The notes under the pieces are model-generated. The model saw only the letters and a list, made by a program, of their open reading frames with translations, was not told the DNA's origin and did no database searches. A stretch of 64,000 nucleotides of DNA from Citromicrobium sp. JLT1363 (lineage in GTDB: Bacteria > Pseudomonadota > Alphaproteobacteria > Sphingomonadales > Sphingomonadaceae): NCBI RefSeq assembly GCF_000186705.1, contig NZ_AEUE01000009.1, positions 1 to 64,000 on the forward strand, written 5' to 3'. A program made the position numbers and the translations under genes. Below, in pieces: positions 24,895-35,313 of this stretch. Position 1 is the stretch's first letter. Each line of letters begins with the position of its first letter.

Positions 24895-26220
24895 ATGATT
24901 AAACGGGATTCTCGCCACACCGACGGAGCCGACCGTCCGTCGCCGGACACAGTGTCCGCAAATGGACAGGGGCCCGGTGCGTCAAGCGAAAAGCCCGGCC
25001 TCGCGATTTTCCTGATCGACGACAGGCCAGAGGTCGCAAACGCTATGGAAATCGCTTTCCGCATGGCCGGCCACAGCCTGACGGTGGCGCCCGATCCCGA
25101 GGAAGCCTTCTCGCAGCTCGCGCGCACGCAGTTCGACGGGATCGTGCTCGATCTCAATTTCTCGCCCGGGAAGAGCGACGGCAAGGAAGGGCTCGCCTGC
25201 CTCGAGCGGATCATGGCCGACGATCCCGGCGCCTGCGTGGTGGTGCTGACTGCGCATGGCGGCGTGCGGATGGCGGTCACCGCGATGCAGAAGGGCGCGC
25301 GGGACTTCGCGGTCAAGCCGTGGAACAACGCCGATCTGATTGCCAAGGTCGAAGCGGCGGTGACGCGCGAGCCGAACATTGCGCCCGCAGCGGGCGGGCC
25401 GGCCGTGACGGGCCGCGGCACGAGGCAGGTCCGGATACTGGGCGAAACCGCGATCATCGAACACTTGCGCCAGATGATCCGTCGTGTGGGGCCGACCATG
25501 GCAGGTGCTGCGATCACCGGCCCCTCCGGCGCTGGAAGGACGCTGACGGCGCTCGCCGTCCATGCCGCCTCCGCCCACGCTGACAGCGCGCCGGCGCTGA
25601 TCGACCTGCGCGAAGACAGCGCGCTGGATGCGATCGTCGAAGCCACGGGCAGCGTTCTCCTGCGCCACCCCGACCGGCTCGACGAACTGGCGCAGGATCG
25701 CCTCGCTGCGCTCTTGCCCGACCATGTCCGCCCCATCGCGATTCTCGATCGCATCGACAGGCTCACTCCTGCCTTGCGGCGCCGCATCGCAACGATCGAG
25801 CTGGCGGTGCCTCCGCTGGCGCAGCGCCGCGACGACATTCCGATCCTCGCCCGCCATTTCGGCGCCGATGCGGCCGAACGCTTCGGGCGCCCCGCACCCC
25901 GCTTCACCGAAGCCGCAGAAACTGCCTTGCGGGAAGCCGACTGGCCGGACGAGGTGCGCGGACTCGCGGCCGCGGTTGAACGGGCGGTACTGCTTGGCGA
26001 GGATGGCACGATCGACACCGGGGCCCTGGCGCTCGGCGCGCCCTCCCCCGCGCCCGGCGCGGACCGAAACGAGACGTCGAGCTACGATCTCGATCGCTCC
26101 GAGAGAGCGATGATCGCCGCAGCGCTGGCGGAGCATCATCATAATGTCAGCCATGCCGCCAAGGCTCTGGGGCTCAGTCGCGGCGCGCTGTACCGGCGGA
26201 TGGAGCGCCACGGGCTATGA
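24895..26220 (+). CDS. NtrC-type response regulator with degenerate AAA+ domain
   Basis: This encodes 441 residues. The receiver domain (about 36-155) is intact: phosphorylatable Asp86 in GIVLDLNFS, Thr119 in VVLTAHG and Lys141 in FAVKPW. The central region (about 185-370) keeps the shape of an NtrC AAA+ domain, but Walker A reads GPSGAGRT with Arg in place of the essential Lys, the GAFTGA loop that contacts sigma-54 is absent, and the domain is shortened. The C-terminus is a Fis-type helix-turn-helix (VSHAAKALGLSRGALYRRM). It therefore probably acts as a plain DNA-binding regulator without sigma-54 or ATP hydrolysis. It overlaps the kinase gene by 4 nt and is divergent from the exporter operon, its likely target. 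Confidence 0.85.
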   Translation: MIKRDSRHTDGADRPSPDTVSANGQGPGASSEKPGLAIFLIDDRPEVANAMEIAFRMAGHSLTVAPDPEEAFSQLARTQFDGIVLDLNFSPGKSDGKEGLACLERIMADDPGACVVVLTAHGGVRMAVTAMQKGARDFAVKPWNNADLIAKVEAAVTREPNIAPAAGGPAVTGRGTRQVRILGETAIIEHLRQMIRRVGPTMAGAAITGPSGAGRTLTALAVHAASAHADSAPALIDLREDSALDAIVEATGSVLLRHPDRLDELAQDRLAALLPDHVRPIAILDRIDRLTPALRRRIATIELAVPPLAQRRDDIPILARHFGADAAERFGRPAPRFTEAAETALREADWPDEVRGLAAAVERAVLLGEDGTIDTGALALGAPSPAPGADRNETSSYDLDRSERAMIAAALAEHHHNVSHAAKALGLSRGALYRRMERHGL

Positions 26221-27383
26221 GGCTTTACCATCGGCGGGGCTGGCGGGCAGCGGCACTGGGCGTGGGGCTGCTGGCGAGCGCCTTTGTCGCTGCCTTTGCC
26301 TGGCATTCGGGTCGCTGGGGGCTGCTGGTCGGCGCGCTGCTGGCCGGGGTCTGGGCGCTCACGCTCGCCTGGTGGAACGCCGCGCTGATCCCGACCCGCC
26401 CGCCGGAGGGGGAGAGCGATGCAGAGGACGAAGAAACCGCAGTCCATCGCCTTCTGCTCGATGCAGCCCCCACCCCGCTGCTCGCGCTTGAACGCGACGT
26501 CGCGCGGGTGCTCAACCGTGCCGCGCGCACGATCTTCGGGGCCGACGACCGCATCGTGCCCCCGCCCGCCGCGCTGCTCGATCCCGCCGCTGCAACGCTC
26601 CGCCACGAAGGCCGGTTGTGGCGGATCGACCGGGTCGAAGCCTCGACCGGGGTGACCGTCGCCGCGCTGATTGATGTCGAGCGCGAGGAGCTCGCTGCCG
26701 AAGCGCGCGCCAGCGCGGACCTGATCGAGGTGCTGGGCCACGAGCTGCTCAACGGCCTGGCCCCTATCGTGTCGCTGGCCGAAAGCGCCGAGGCGGCGGC
26801 AGCGCAGCAGCCGGTCGACACGGCATTGCTGGCCGAAATCCTCGGCCCGCTGGCCCGCCGGGCCGAAGGCCTGCAGCGTTTCGCCACGGATTACCGTATG
26901 CTGGCCCGACTGCCCGAGCCGATCCTCGCTCCGGTGGCGCTCGATCAGTTCGCGCATGATCTTGCACGCCTGTTCGCCCAGCGCTGGCCCGATGCCGCGC
27001 TGACGCTCGACGTGCGGGCGGGCGGCGCATGGGCGATGGATGGCGACCAGATGCACCAGGCGGTATGGGCGCTGCTCAACAATGCCGCCGAAGCCGCTCT
27101 CGACGCCGAGGCGCCACAGGTGGGTCTTTCGCTAACGCGCGACGCCAACCGTCTCACCATCGCGGTGACCGATAATGGCGCGGGCGTGCCGCCCGAAAGC
27201 GCGCCGCTGATCTTCCGTCCGTTTCACACGACCAAGGTCGAAGGGTCGGGCATAGGCCTCTCGCTCGCCCGTCAGATCGCGCGTGGCCACGCAGGATCGC
27301 TCGAACTCGCGGGCGCATGCCCCACGGTCTTCCGGATCAGCCTCCCCGAAAAACCGGCAGCTGAAGGATCGGGCAGACCGTGA
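26217..27383 (+). CDS. sensor histidine kinase
   Basis: This encodes 388 residues. Two N-terminal hydrophobic helices (about 11-31 and 33-55) with almost no periplasmic loop suggest sensing in the membrane or cytosol. A PAS-like linker (about 75-150) follows. The phospho-acceptor is His175 in EVLGHELLNGLAPI, a sequence typical of kinases that accompany MacB-like exporters. The ATPase domain has the N box LLNNAAEAA, G1 DNGAGVPP and G2 GSGIGLSLARQI. It starts inside the regulator's stop (ATGA) and forms a two-component pair with it. Confidence 0.88.
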   Translation: MRLYHRRGWRAAALGVGLLASAFVAAFAWHSGRWGLLVGALLAGVWALTLAWWNAALIPTRPPEGESDAEDEETAVHRLLLDAAPTPLLALERDVARVLNRAARTIFGADDRIVPPPAALLDPAAATLRHEGRLWRIDRVEASTGVTVAALIDVEREELAAEARASADLIEVLGHELLNGLAPIVSLAESAEAAAAQQPVDTALLAEILGPLARRAEGLQRFATDYRMLARLPEPILAPVALDQFAHDLARLFAQRWPDAALTLDVRAGGAWAMDGDQMHQAVWALLNNAAEAALDAEAPQVGLSLTRDANRLTIAVTDNGAGVPPESAPLIFRPFHTTKVEGSGIGLSLARQIARGHAGSLELAGACPTVFRISLPEKPAAEGSGRP

Positions 27384-27622
27384 AGAGTGCGTAAAAAATG
27401 CCGGCGGAACGTGGCGTCTCGGCTTTGGCCCGGGCGCTCCTGTCGGCGGACGCCCCCCTCCCTGCCCGTCAGCCGTACGGGACCGCTGCTGCACCGATGC
27501 CGGTTCGCGGAGCGGCGAAAGCGCCTTGCGGCACCGGGTTGCCCGAGCCTTCGCACGCAAGCCATGGATAACTGCCAGATGCGGCTTTGCTGGCTGCTCG
27601 CGCACACCTATTCGTAAGGCAT

Positions 27623-29116
27623 ATGACAGCGCAGATCGAAATTGGCACGGATTCGGCCGGGCAAGGCATTTGCGTCGATATCGAGGAATTGCTCGCGACC
27701 CGGCTGCTCGTGCAGGGCAATTCTGGCTCGGGGAAATCGCACCTGCTGCGCCGCCTGCTCGAACAGACCGCCGGGCTCGTCCAGCAGGTGGTGATCGACC
27801 CGGAGGGCGACTTCACCAGCCTGGCGGACGAATTCGACCATATCGTGATCGACGGTGCCGCCCATTCGGTGCGCGAGATCGAGGCGCTGGCCGGTCGCGT
27901 GCGCCAGCACCGCGTCTCGGTCGTGCTGGCGCTGGACGAGCTGGAGGTGGAGCAGCAGATCCGGTGTGCCGCGCTGTTCCTGGGCGCGCTGTTCGATGCC
28001 CCGCGCGAACACTGGTATCCCGCGCTGGTGGTGGTGGACGAAGCGCAGATGTTCGCGCCCTCGGCTGCGGGCGAGCTGGCGGAGGAGACGCGCCGGCTGA
28101 CGCTATCGGCGATGACCAACCTGATGTGCCGGGGGCGCAAGCGCGGGCTCGCCGGGATCGTCGCCACGCAGCGGCTGGCCAAGCTGGCCAAGAACGTCGC
28201 GGCCGAAGCGTCCAACTTCCTGATGGGGCGCACCTTCCTCGACATCGACATGCAGCGCGCCGCCGATCTGCTGGGGATGGACAGGCGACAGGCGGAGCGG
28301 ATCCGCGATCTGCAGCGCGGGCATTTCCTTGGCCTGGGGCCCGCGATCAGCCGCCGTCCGGTGGCGGTGCATATCGGTACGGTGGTTACGGGCGGCAAGA
28401 ATGCTGCGGAGGGTCTGATGCCGCTGCCCGAGGCGAAAGGAGACGAGCTGGAAGCGCTGCTCCATTCCGAGCTGGCGGAAGAAGCCGCCGAGCCGGTCCG
28501 CCCGCCCCCGCCTCCCCGGCCCGCGCCAGACGTAGAGCAGGCCATCACCGAGCGTGCCGCAGCCCAGGCCGAACGGGAAGAGCGCGGCGAGCCCGTGGCG
28601 ACCAACGAACCCTGCGCGGGTGAAGACATCTCCCCCGGGCCGCAGGATGGCGAGGCGGCCGTCACCCGGATCGTCGCGGACCTGGCGGCAGAGGAAGGCG
28701 CCACCTTCCAGTCCTCCGCCGTGCTGTTCCGCAATTTCGCGCAGCGCTGCCGCCAGCAGGGCGTGCCGAGCGCGCATGTCGACATGCTGGAGTTTCGCCG
28801 CCTCTTCGCCTTTGCGAGCGCAAGGTTGCACGAGTTGCAGTCGCCCATGCGCGAAGCCATCGAAGAGCTTGCGCAGGGCGTGCCCGAAGACGTGCTTGCC
28901 CCCTATCTCGCGCTGGCGGTGGCTGCGGCCCAAGGAAGGCCCGCGCCCGACGAGGACGAGCTGGCGCGCGTCTACGGCAGCTCCTCGCCCAGCCGCATCC
29001 GCCGCCTGCTGGAGCATCTGGAGCGTCAGGGTCTGATCGTCGTGCGCGAGGAATTCGGCGGCGGACGCACCATCATTGTGGTCGGGCTGGACGAGGCGGC
29101 GGCGGCAGAAAGCTGA
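27623..29116 (+). CDS. HerA-like (DUF87/DUF853) ATPase of unknown role
   Basis: This encodes 497 residues. Residues 1-260 form a FtsK/HerA-class P-loop domain with Walker A GNSGSGKS (32-39), Walker B-like ALVVVDEAQMF and a conserved arginine segment (RGRKRGLAGIVATQR). A Pro/Glu-rich linker follows (about 275-350; PPPPPRPAPD), then a helical C-terminal region ending in a winged-helix-like segment (SPSRIRRLLEHLERQGLIVVREE). HerA relatives pump or translocate DNA, usually with NurA nuclease; no nuclease gene is nearby. I start at ATG 27623 because the conserved strand IEIG follows; the longer frame begins inside non-coding sequence. About 240 bp upstream (27384-27622) hold no gene. Its function is not established. 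Confidence 0.8.
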   Translation: MTAQIEIGTDSAGQGICVDIEELLATRLLVQGNSGSGKSHLLRRLLEQTAGLVQQVVIDPEGDFTSLADEFDHIVIDGAAHSVREIEALAGRVRQHRVSVVLALDELEVEQQIRCAALFLGALFDAPREHWYPALVVVDEAQMFAPSAAGELAEETRRLTLSAMTNLMCRGRKRGLAGIVATQRLAKLAKNVAAEASNFLMGRTFLDIDMQRAADLLGMDRRQAERIRDLQRGHFLGLGPAISRRPVAVHIGTVVTGGKNAAEGLMPLPEAKGDELEALLHSELAEEAAEPVRPPPPPRPAPDVEQAITERAAAQAEREERGEPVATNEPCAGEDISPGPQDGEAAVTRIVADLAAEEGATFQSSAVLFRNFAQRCRQQGVPSAHVDMLEFRRLFAFASARLHELQSPMREAIEELAQGVPEDVLAPYLALAVAAAQGRPAPDEDELARVYGSSSPSRIRRLLEHLERQGLIVVREEFGGGRTIIVVGLDEAAAAES

Positions 29117-29186
29117 CGCAATTCGGCGAACGGCACGGAACGGCGCCCGTTCGGCGCGGTTGATGAGGCAAAGGAGAATATCTCAC

Positions 29187-29342
29187 ATGCCTATCATCAT
29201 CCTCATCGCCACGATCCTGCTTCCCCCGCTGGGCGTCGCGCTCAAGCACGGGCTCGGCCAGCAGTTTCTCATCAGCCTGGTCCTCACGCTGATCTTCTAC
29301 ATTCCGGGCCTGATCTACTCGCTCTACGTCAACTACGCCTGA
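29187..29342 (+). CDS. YqaE/Pmp3-family small membrane protein
   Basis: This 51-residue peptide has two transmembrane helices (IIILIATILLPPLGVAL and FLISLVLTLIFYIPGLIYSL). The ILLPPLGV and PGLIYSLYV signatures mark the Pmp3/YqaE proteolipid family, linked in other organisms to membrane potential and salt or cold stress. A strong AAAGGAGA ribosome-binding site lies about 10 nt before the ATG. The UbiB-family gene begins 4 nt after its stop, so they are co-transcribed. Confidence 0.9.
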   Translation: MPIIILIATILLPPLGVALKHGLGQQFLISLVLTLIFYIPGLIYSLYVNYA

Positions 29343-29346
29343 TTTC

Positions 29347-30696
29347 ATGGCGGACAAGGAGGACCGGCAGGGGAAGCACCGGGCGGTCCCCTCTTCCCGC
29401 TTCGGGCGCTTGAGCGGCTTCGGTCGCCTCGCCGGAGGCGTGGCTGGCGGCATGCTGGCCGAAGGCGCGCGCCGGGTTGCGGCTGGCGAGCGCCCCCGCG
29501 TCAACGACCTGATCCTGACTCCCGGCAATGTCGGCCGGTTGACGGAGCGCCTCTCTCACCTGCGCGGCGCGGCGATGAAGATGGGGCAGATGCTGTCGAT
29601 GGATGCGGGCGATGCCCTGCCGGCGGAGCTGTCCGAAATCCTCGCCAAGCTGCGCGACAATGCGGATTTCATGCCGCCGCGCCAGCTCGACCGGGTGCTG
29701 GCGGAGGAATGGGGCGCGGACTGGCGGACCAATTTCCGCCGCTTCGAACCGCGCCCGATTGCCGCAGCGAGCATCGGCCAGGTCCACCGCGCGCTGACCC
29801 GCGACGGGCGCACTCTGGCGATCAAGGTGCAATATCCCGGCGTTGCACAGAGCATCGATTCCGACGTCGACAACGTCGCCACGCTGCTGCGCATCACCGG
29901 CCTGCTGCCCAAGGAACTGGACATCGCCCCGCTGCTGGCGGCTGCCAAGGAACAGCTGCACGAGGAGGCCGACTATCGCCGCGAAGGGCGCATGATGCAG
30001 CGCTATGGCGAACTGCTCGCCGGACATGATGCATTCGTGGTGCCCACGCTGGACGAAGAGCTGACGCGCGACCGGGTTCTGGCGATGAGTTACGAGGAAG
30101 GCCGGCCTGTCGAACAGCTCGCCGACCAGCCGCAGGACGTGCGCGACAGCGTGTTCGCGCAGCTGATCGAGCTGGTCGCGCGCGAGCTGTTCGAATGGGG
30201 CCTGATGCAAACCGACCCCAATTTCGCGAACTACCGCTACCGCGAGGCGGACCGGAAGATCGTGCTGCTCGATTTCGGGGCCACGCGCGAGGTCGACCGC
30301 CAAGTGCAGCAATCCTACCGCACACTGCTCCAAGCAGGGCTCGCGCGCGATCACGAGGGCGTGAAGCAGGCCGCGCTCGACGCCGATTTCATGAGCCCCA
30401 CCGTGGTCGAGCGGCACGGCGAGGCAGTGGACCGGATGATCGATATCATCTTGGGCGAAATGGCGAAGGACGCCCCCTTCGATTTCGGCGATCGCGGCTT
30501 CGTGCCCGCGCTGCGGGACGAAGGCATGGCCATCGCGCAGGACAAGGCCAACTGGCACATCCCGCCCGCGGAAACGCTGTTCGTGCAACGCAAGGTCAGC
30601 GGCACCGCTCTGCTCGGCGCGCGGATCGGCGCGGTGGTGAACATCCACGCGATCGTTCGCGATGTGCTTGAGAGGACGGAAAAGGTTTCGACCTGA
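29347..30696 (+). CDS. ABC1/AarF/UbiB-family atypical kinase
   Basis: This encodes 449 residues. It has the family-specific KxGQ motif (KMGQ, 78-81), the Ala-rich loop in PIAAASIGQVH, the ATP-binding lysine in LAIKVQYPG, the catalytic QTDPNFANY and the metal-binding LDFGA. Family members (UbiB, COQ8, AarF) support ubiquinone synthesis or lipid handling; their substrate is often unclear. It lacks the two C-terminal transmembrane helices of E. coli UbiB, so it is an AarF-like soluble or peripheral member and need not be the UbiB of this organism. Confidence 0.88.
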   Translation: MADKEDRQGKHRAVPSSRFGRLSGFGRLAGGVAGGMLAEGARRVAAGERPRVNDLILTPGNVGRLTERLSHLRGAAMKMGQMLSMDAGDALPAELSEILAKLRDNADFMPPRQLDRVLAEEWGADWRTNFRRFEPRPIAAASIGQVHRALTRDGRTLAIKVQYPGVAQSIDSDVDNVATLLRITGLLPKELDIAPLLAAAKEQLHEEADYRREGRMMQRYGELLAGHDAFVVPTLDEELTRDRVLAMSYEEGRPVEQLADQPQDVRDSVFAQLIELVARELFEWGLMQTDPNFANYRYREADRKIVLLDFGATREVDRQVQQSYRTLLQAGLARDHEGVKQAALDADFMSPTVVERHGEAVDRMIDIILGEMAKDAPFDFGDRGFVPALRDEGMAIAQDKANWHIPPAETLFVQRKVSGTALLGARIGAVVNIHAIVRDVLERTEKVST

Positions 30697-30704
30697 TCAT
30701 ATCC

Positions 30705-30817
30705 CGCTCGCCCTGAGCTTGTCGGCCTCGCGGAAGGGGGCGAAGCGCCAATGGCCGTTCTTCTTCTGCGACGCCGGGCAAAAGAAGGACGATCCTTCGA
30801 CAAGCTCAGGATGAGCG
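30705..30817. repeat. long inverted repeat between convergent genes (sphingomonad palindromic repeat)
   Basis: The left arm CGCTCGCCCTGAGCTTGTCG (30705-30724) matches the reverse complement of the right arm (30798-30817) at 18 of 20 positions. The 73-nt centre contains a second, weaker inverted pair around 30757-30790. The CTGAGCTTGTCG core is a form I associate with dispersed palindromic repeats in sphingomonad genomes. It fills the 135-bp gap between the stops of the UbiB-family and DUF885 genes and may serve both as a bidirectional terminator. Confidence 0.7.
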
Positions 30818-30831
30818 GATCTCGGGATTCG

Positions 30832-32598
<1,767 letters not shown>

Positions 32599-32666
32599 GG
32601 TCGTTCCCCCATTGGTTGCCCGGTTGTCTATTGCGCGGCTCCGCCTGCGTCCAGTACGCGAGAGGC

Positions 32667-33131
32667 ATGGAAAAACCCGCGATCCTGTTCGTCTGTCTTG
32701 GCAATATCTGCCGCTCCCCGCTGGCCGAGGGCGCATTTCGCGCCGCTGCCGAAAAGGCGGGGCTGGAAGCCGATGCGGATAGCGCGGGCACTGCGGACTA
32801 CCACGTGGGCAGCCCGCCCGACCCGCGCAGCATAGAGGAAGCCTCGAAGCACGGGATCGACATTTCGGGCTATGCCGGGCGGCAGCTGTCGGTCGAGGAT
32901 TTCGACCGCTTCACGCACATCTTTGCGATGGACCACCAGAATCTGGCGAACATCGACGCGCTGCGGCCCGAAGGATCGCGCGCGCATGTCTCGCTGCTGA
33001 TGGACCTCGTGCCGGGACGCGAAGGCGCTGCAATTGCAGACCCGTATCACGACGGCGAAGAGCAGTTCGAATATACGTGGGAAGACGTCGACGCCGCTGC
33101 GCAGGCGCTGGTCGCGCAGTTGAAGGACTAG
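32667..33131 (+). CDS. low-molecular-weight protein tyrosine phosphatase
   Basis: This encodes 154 residues. The P-loop CLGNICRS (Cys10 to Arg16) and the general-acid Asp in IADPYHDG mark the LMW-PTP family. It hydrolyses phosphotyrosine or arsenate-like substrates; the targets are unknown. ATG 32667 is chosen because the first strand (KPAILFVCLGN) begins there. It is divergent from the DUF885 gene (68-bp gap), and its stop codon overlaps the recG stop (CTAG) in convergent orientation. Confidence 0.92.
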   Translation: MEKPAILFVCLGNICRSPLAEGAFRAAAEKAGLEADADSAGTADYHVGSPPDPRSIEEASKHGIDISGYAGRQLSVEDFDRFTHIFAMDHQNLANIDALRPEGSRAHVSLLMDLVPGREGAAIADPYHDGEEQFEYTWEDVDAAAQALVAQLKD

Positions 33132-35191
33132 CCGCCCCGCAGCGTGCGCACGCCCGCGTCGCGCTCATGCAGGTAGAGCAGGATGCGCGCGGCCTCTCCC
33201 CGCTCGCCCTCCAGTCCCGCATCGCGGTCCATCAGCAGCTTCGCATCAGCGGTCGCCGGGTCGAGCAGGCGCTGCATCTGGTCAAGCGTGGCGATGCGGA
33301 ACGGCGTGTCGCCCGACTGCCGCGTGCCGAGCAGTTCGCCTCCGCCCCTCAGCTCCAGGTCTTCCTCGGCAATGCGGAACCCGTCCTGCGTTTCGCGCAT
33401 CAGCGCCAGCCGTTTGCGCCCGGTCTCGGACAGCTGTTCGCCGCGCAGCAGCAGGCAGACCGATTTGCCGCTCCCCCGCCCTACGCGCCCGCGCAACTGG
33501 TGCAATTGCGCGAGGCCGAAGCTTTCCGCACGCTCGATCACGATCAGCGTGGAGGCGGGCACATCGACCCCGACCTCGATCACCGTGGTCGCCACCAGCA
33601 GCTTCGCCTCGCCGCTGGCGAAGCGCGCCATGCCTGCATCCTTGAGCGCGGGATCGAGCTGGCCGTGGACCAGCACCACGTCATCGTCGAACCGCGCCTT
33701 GAGCGCTGCGTAGCGCTGTTCGGCAGCGGCCTTGTCCTCGCTGCCATCCTCGTCGCGAACCATCGGGCACACCCAATAGGCCTGCTGACCGCTGGCGAGA
33801 TGCCGCCCGACCGCCTCGACCACTTCGGGCAGGCGATCCATCCCGACCACCCGCGTATCGATCGCCTGCCGACCGGGCGGCAGTTCATCGAGGCGGCTGA
33901 CCTCCATCTCACCGTAGTTGGCGAGGGTCAGCGTGCGCGGGATCGGGGTTGCCGTCATCGAGAGGGTGTGCGGCGGGCGCTTGCCCTTGGCGGACATCTG
34001 GAGGCGCTGCGACACGCCGAAGCGGTGCTGTTCGTCGACCACCACCAGCCCGAGGTCGCGGTACTGCACTGCCTCCTGGAAGATCGCGTGCGTGCCGACA
34101 ACGATCTGGATGCTGCCATCCATCAGCCCCATCAGGATGCTCTCGCGCGCCCTGCCCTTGTCGCGCCCGGTCAGCAGCGCGACTTCGACGCCGGTGGGTC
34201 GCGCCATCGCCTTGAGCGTCTCGAAATGCTGGCGGGCGAGGATTTCGGTTGGCGCCAGCAGCGCGGCCTGCGCGCCAGCCTCCACCGCGATCAGCATCGC
34301 GTGCAACGCCACCACCGTCTTGCCCGCGCCCACATCGCCCTGCAGCAGGCGGAGCATCGGCGCGTCCTGCGCCAGATCGCCCTCTATCTCGCGGATGGAA
34401 CGCTCCTGCGCGCCGGTCAGCGAATAGGGCAGCTGAAGCTTCCCGCGCAGCGAACCATCGCCCGCCAGCGCCCTGCCCCGCTTGCGGCGGCTGTCCGCCC
34501 GGACCAGCTGCAGCGCGAGCGCATTGGCGAGCAGCTCGTCATAGGCGAGCCGGTCCTTCGCAGTCTGATCGTCGCGGGCATGGACGCTGTGCAAGGCATC
34601 GCCCCATGTGGGCCATTTCTCGCGCGCCAGCATGCCCGGTTCGATCCATTCGGGCAGGTCGGGCAGCTTCCCCAGCGCCTGCGCGGCAAGGCTGGCCATG
34701 CGCGGCTGCGTCAGACCCTCGGCCAGCGGATAGATCGGCTCGCGCATCTGGCCGAGGCCCGCATCGTCCATCGCCATCACATGGTCCGGGTGGACCATCT
34801 GCAGCATGTCGCCATAGCGTTCCAGCTTGCCTGCCACGCGGCGCTTCTCCCCCACCGGGAGCTGCTTTTTCGCGGTGTAGGAAGCGCGCCCGAAGAAGGT
34901 CAGCGCCAGCACGTTGCCCGCGCTGTCCGTGGCCAGCACGCGGTAGGGCGCGCGGCGCGATGCTCCGGCGCGATGCTCCGTCACGGTCAGCGCAATAATG
35001 ATCTGCTCGCCCTCGCCCGCTTCGTCCAGATTATCGACCGGGCGGCGGGTCACGAAACGGTCCGGCCAGTGATACACGAGGTCGCGCAGTCGCGTGCAGT
35101 GCAGCTTCTCCAGCGGCTTGCGCAGCTTGGGACCCACGCCGTCGAGCGTATCGACCTCGGCAAACAGGGGGTTGAGGATTTCGGGCCGCAT
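33128..35191 (-). CDS. recG: ATP-dependent DNA helicase RecG
   Basis: This 687-residue helicase reverses stalled replication forks and branch-migrates Holliday junctions. The N-terminal wedge domain (about 1-230, OB fold ATDSAGNVLALTFFGR) precedes the helicase lobes. These hold Walker A GDVGAGKT, Walker B VVVDEQHRFGV, motif III SMTATPIPRTL and motif VI QLRGRVGRG. The C-terminal TRG-type segment (ELRGGGELLGTRQSG) is shared with Mfd. I start at ATG 35191 (MRPEILNPLF); the longer frame runs into the repeat element upstream. Confidence 0.95.
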   Translation of the reverse strand: MRPEILNPLFAEVDTLDGVGPKLRKPLEKLHCTRLRDLVYHWPDRFVTRRPVDNLDEAGEGEQIIIALTVTEHRAGASRRAPYRVLATDSAGNVLALTFFGRASYTAKKQLPVGEKRRVAGKLERYGDMLQMVHPDHVMAMDDAGLGQMREPIYPLAEGLTQPRMASLAAQALGKLPDLPEWIEPGMLAREKWPTWGDALHSVHARDDQTAKDRLAYDELLANALALQLVRADSRRKRGRALAGDGSLRGKLQLPYSLTGAQERSIREIEGDLAQDAPMLRLLQGDVGAGKTVVALHAMLIAVEAGAQAALLAPTEILARQHFETLKAMARPTGVEVALLTGRDKGRARESILMGLMDGSIQIVVGTHAIFQEAVQYRDLGLVVVDEQHRFGVSQRLQMSAKGKRPPHTLSMTATPIPRTLTLANYGEMEVSRLDELPPGRQAIDTRVVGMDRLPEVVEAVGRHLASGQQAYWVCPMVRDEDGSEDKAAAEQRYAALKARFDDDVVLVHGQLDPALKDAGMARFASGEAKLLVATTVIEVGVDVPASTLIVIERAESFGLAQLHQLRGRVGRGSGKSVCLLLRGEQLSETGRKRLALMRETQDGFRIAEEDLELRGGGELLGTRQSGDTPFRIATLDQMQRLLDPATADAKLLMDRDAGLEGERGEAARILLYLHERDAGVRTLRGG

Positions 35192-35213
35192 CGCCCGCGA
35201 CCTTAGCCAGGTT

Positions 35214-35295
35214 CGTCGTCCCAGCGAAAGCTGGGATCGGCCGCGGATGTGCCTCACCAGTGGATAGCGATGCCAGCTTGCGCTGGCATGACGGG
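35214..35295. repeat. pair of REP-like palindromes in inverted orientation
   Basis: Two hairpin units face each other: CCCAGCGAAAGCTGGG (35220-35235) and ATGCCAGCTTGCGCTGGCAT (35270-35289). The second, reverse-complemented with its flanks (CGTCATGCCAGCGCAAGCTGGCATC), matches the first with its flanks (CGTCGTCCCAGCGAAAGCTGGGATC) at most positions. That is the layout of a bacterial interspersed mosaic element. It fills the divergent recG-sdhE gap. Confidence 0.72.
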
Positions 35296-35313
35296 ATAGT
35301 TACCCCGCCCAGC

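Noticed and set aside
27283-28623. 446-codon plus-strand frame over the kinase end and HerA-like gene
   Set aside because: It is a different frame of two supported genes and is Arg/Gly/Ala-rich without domains.
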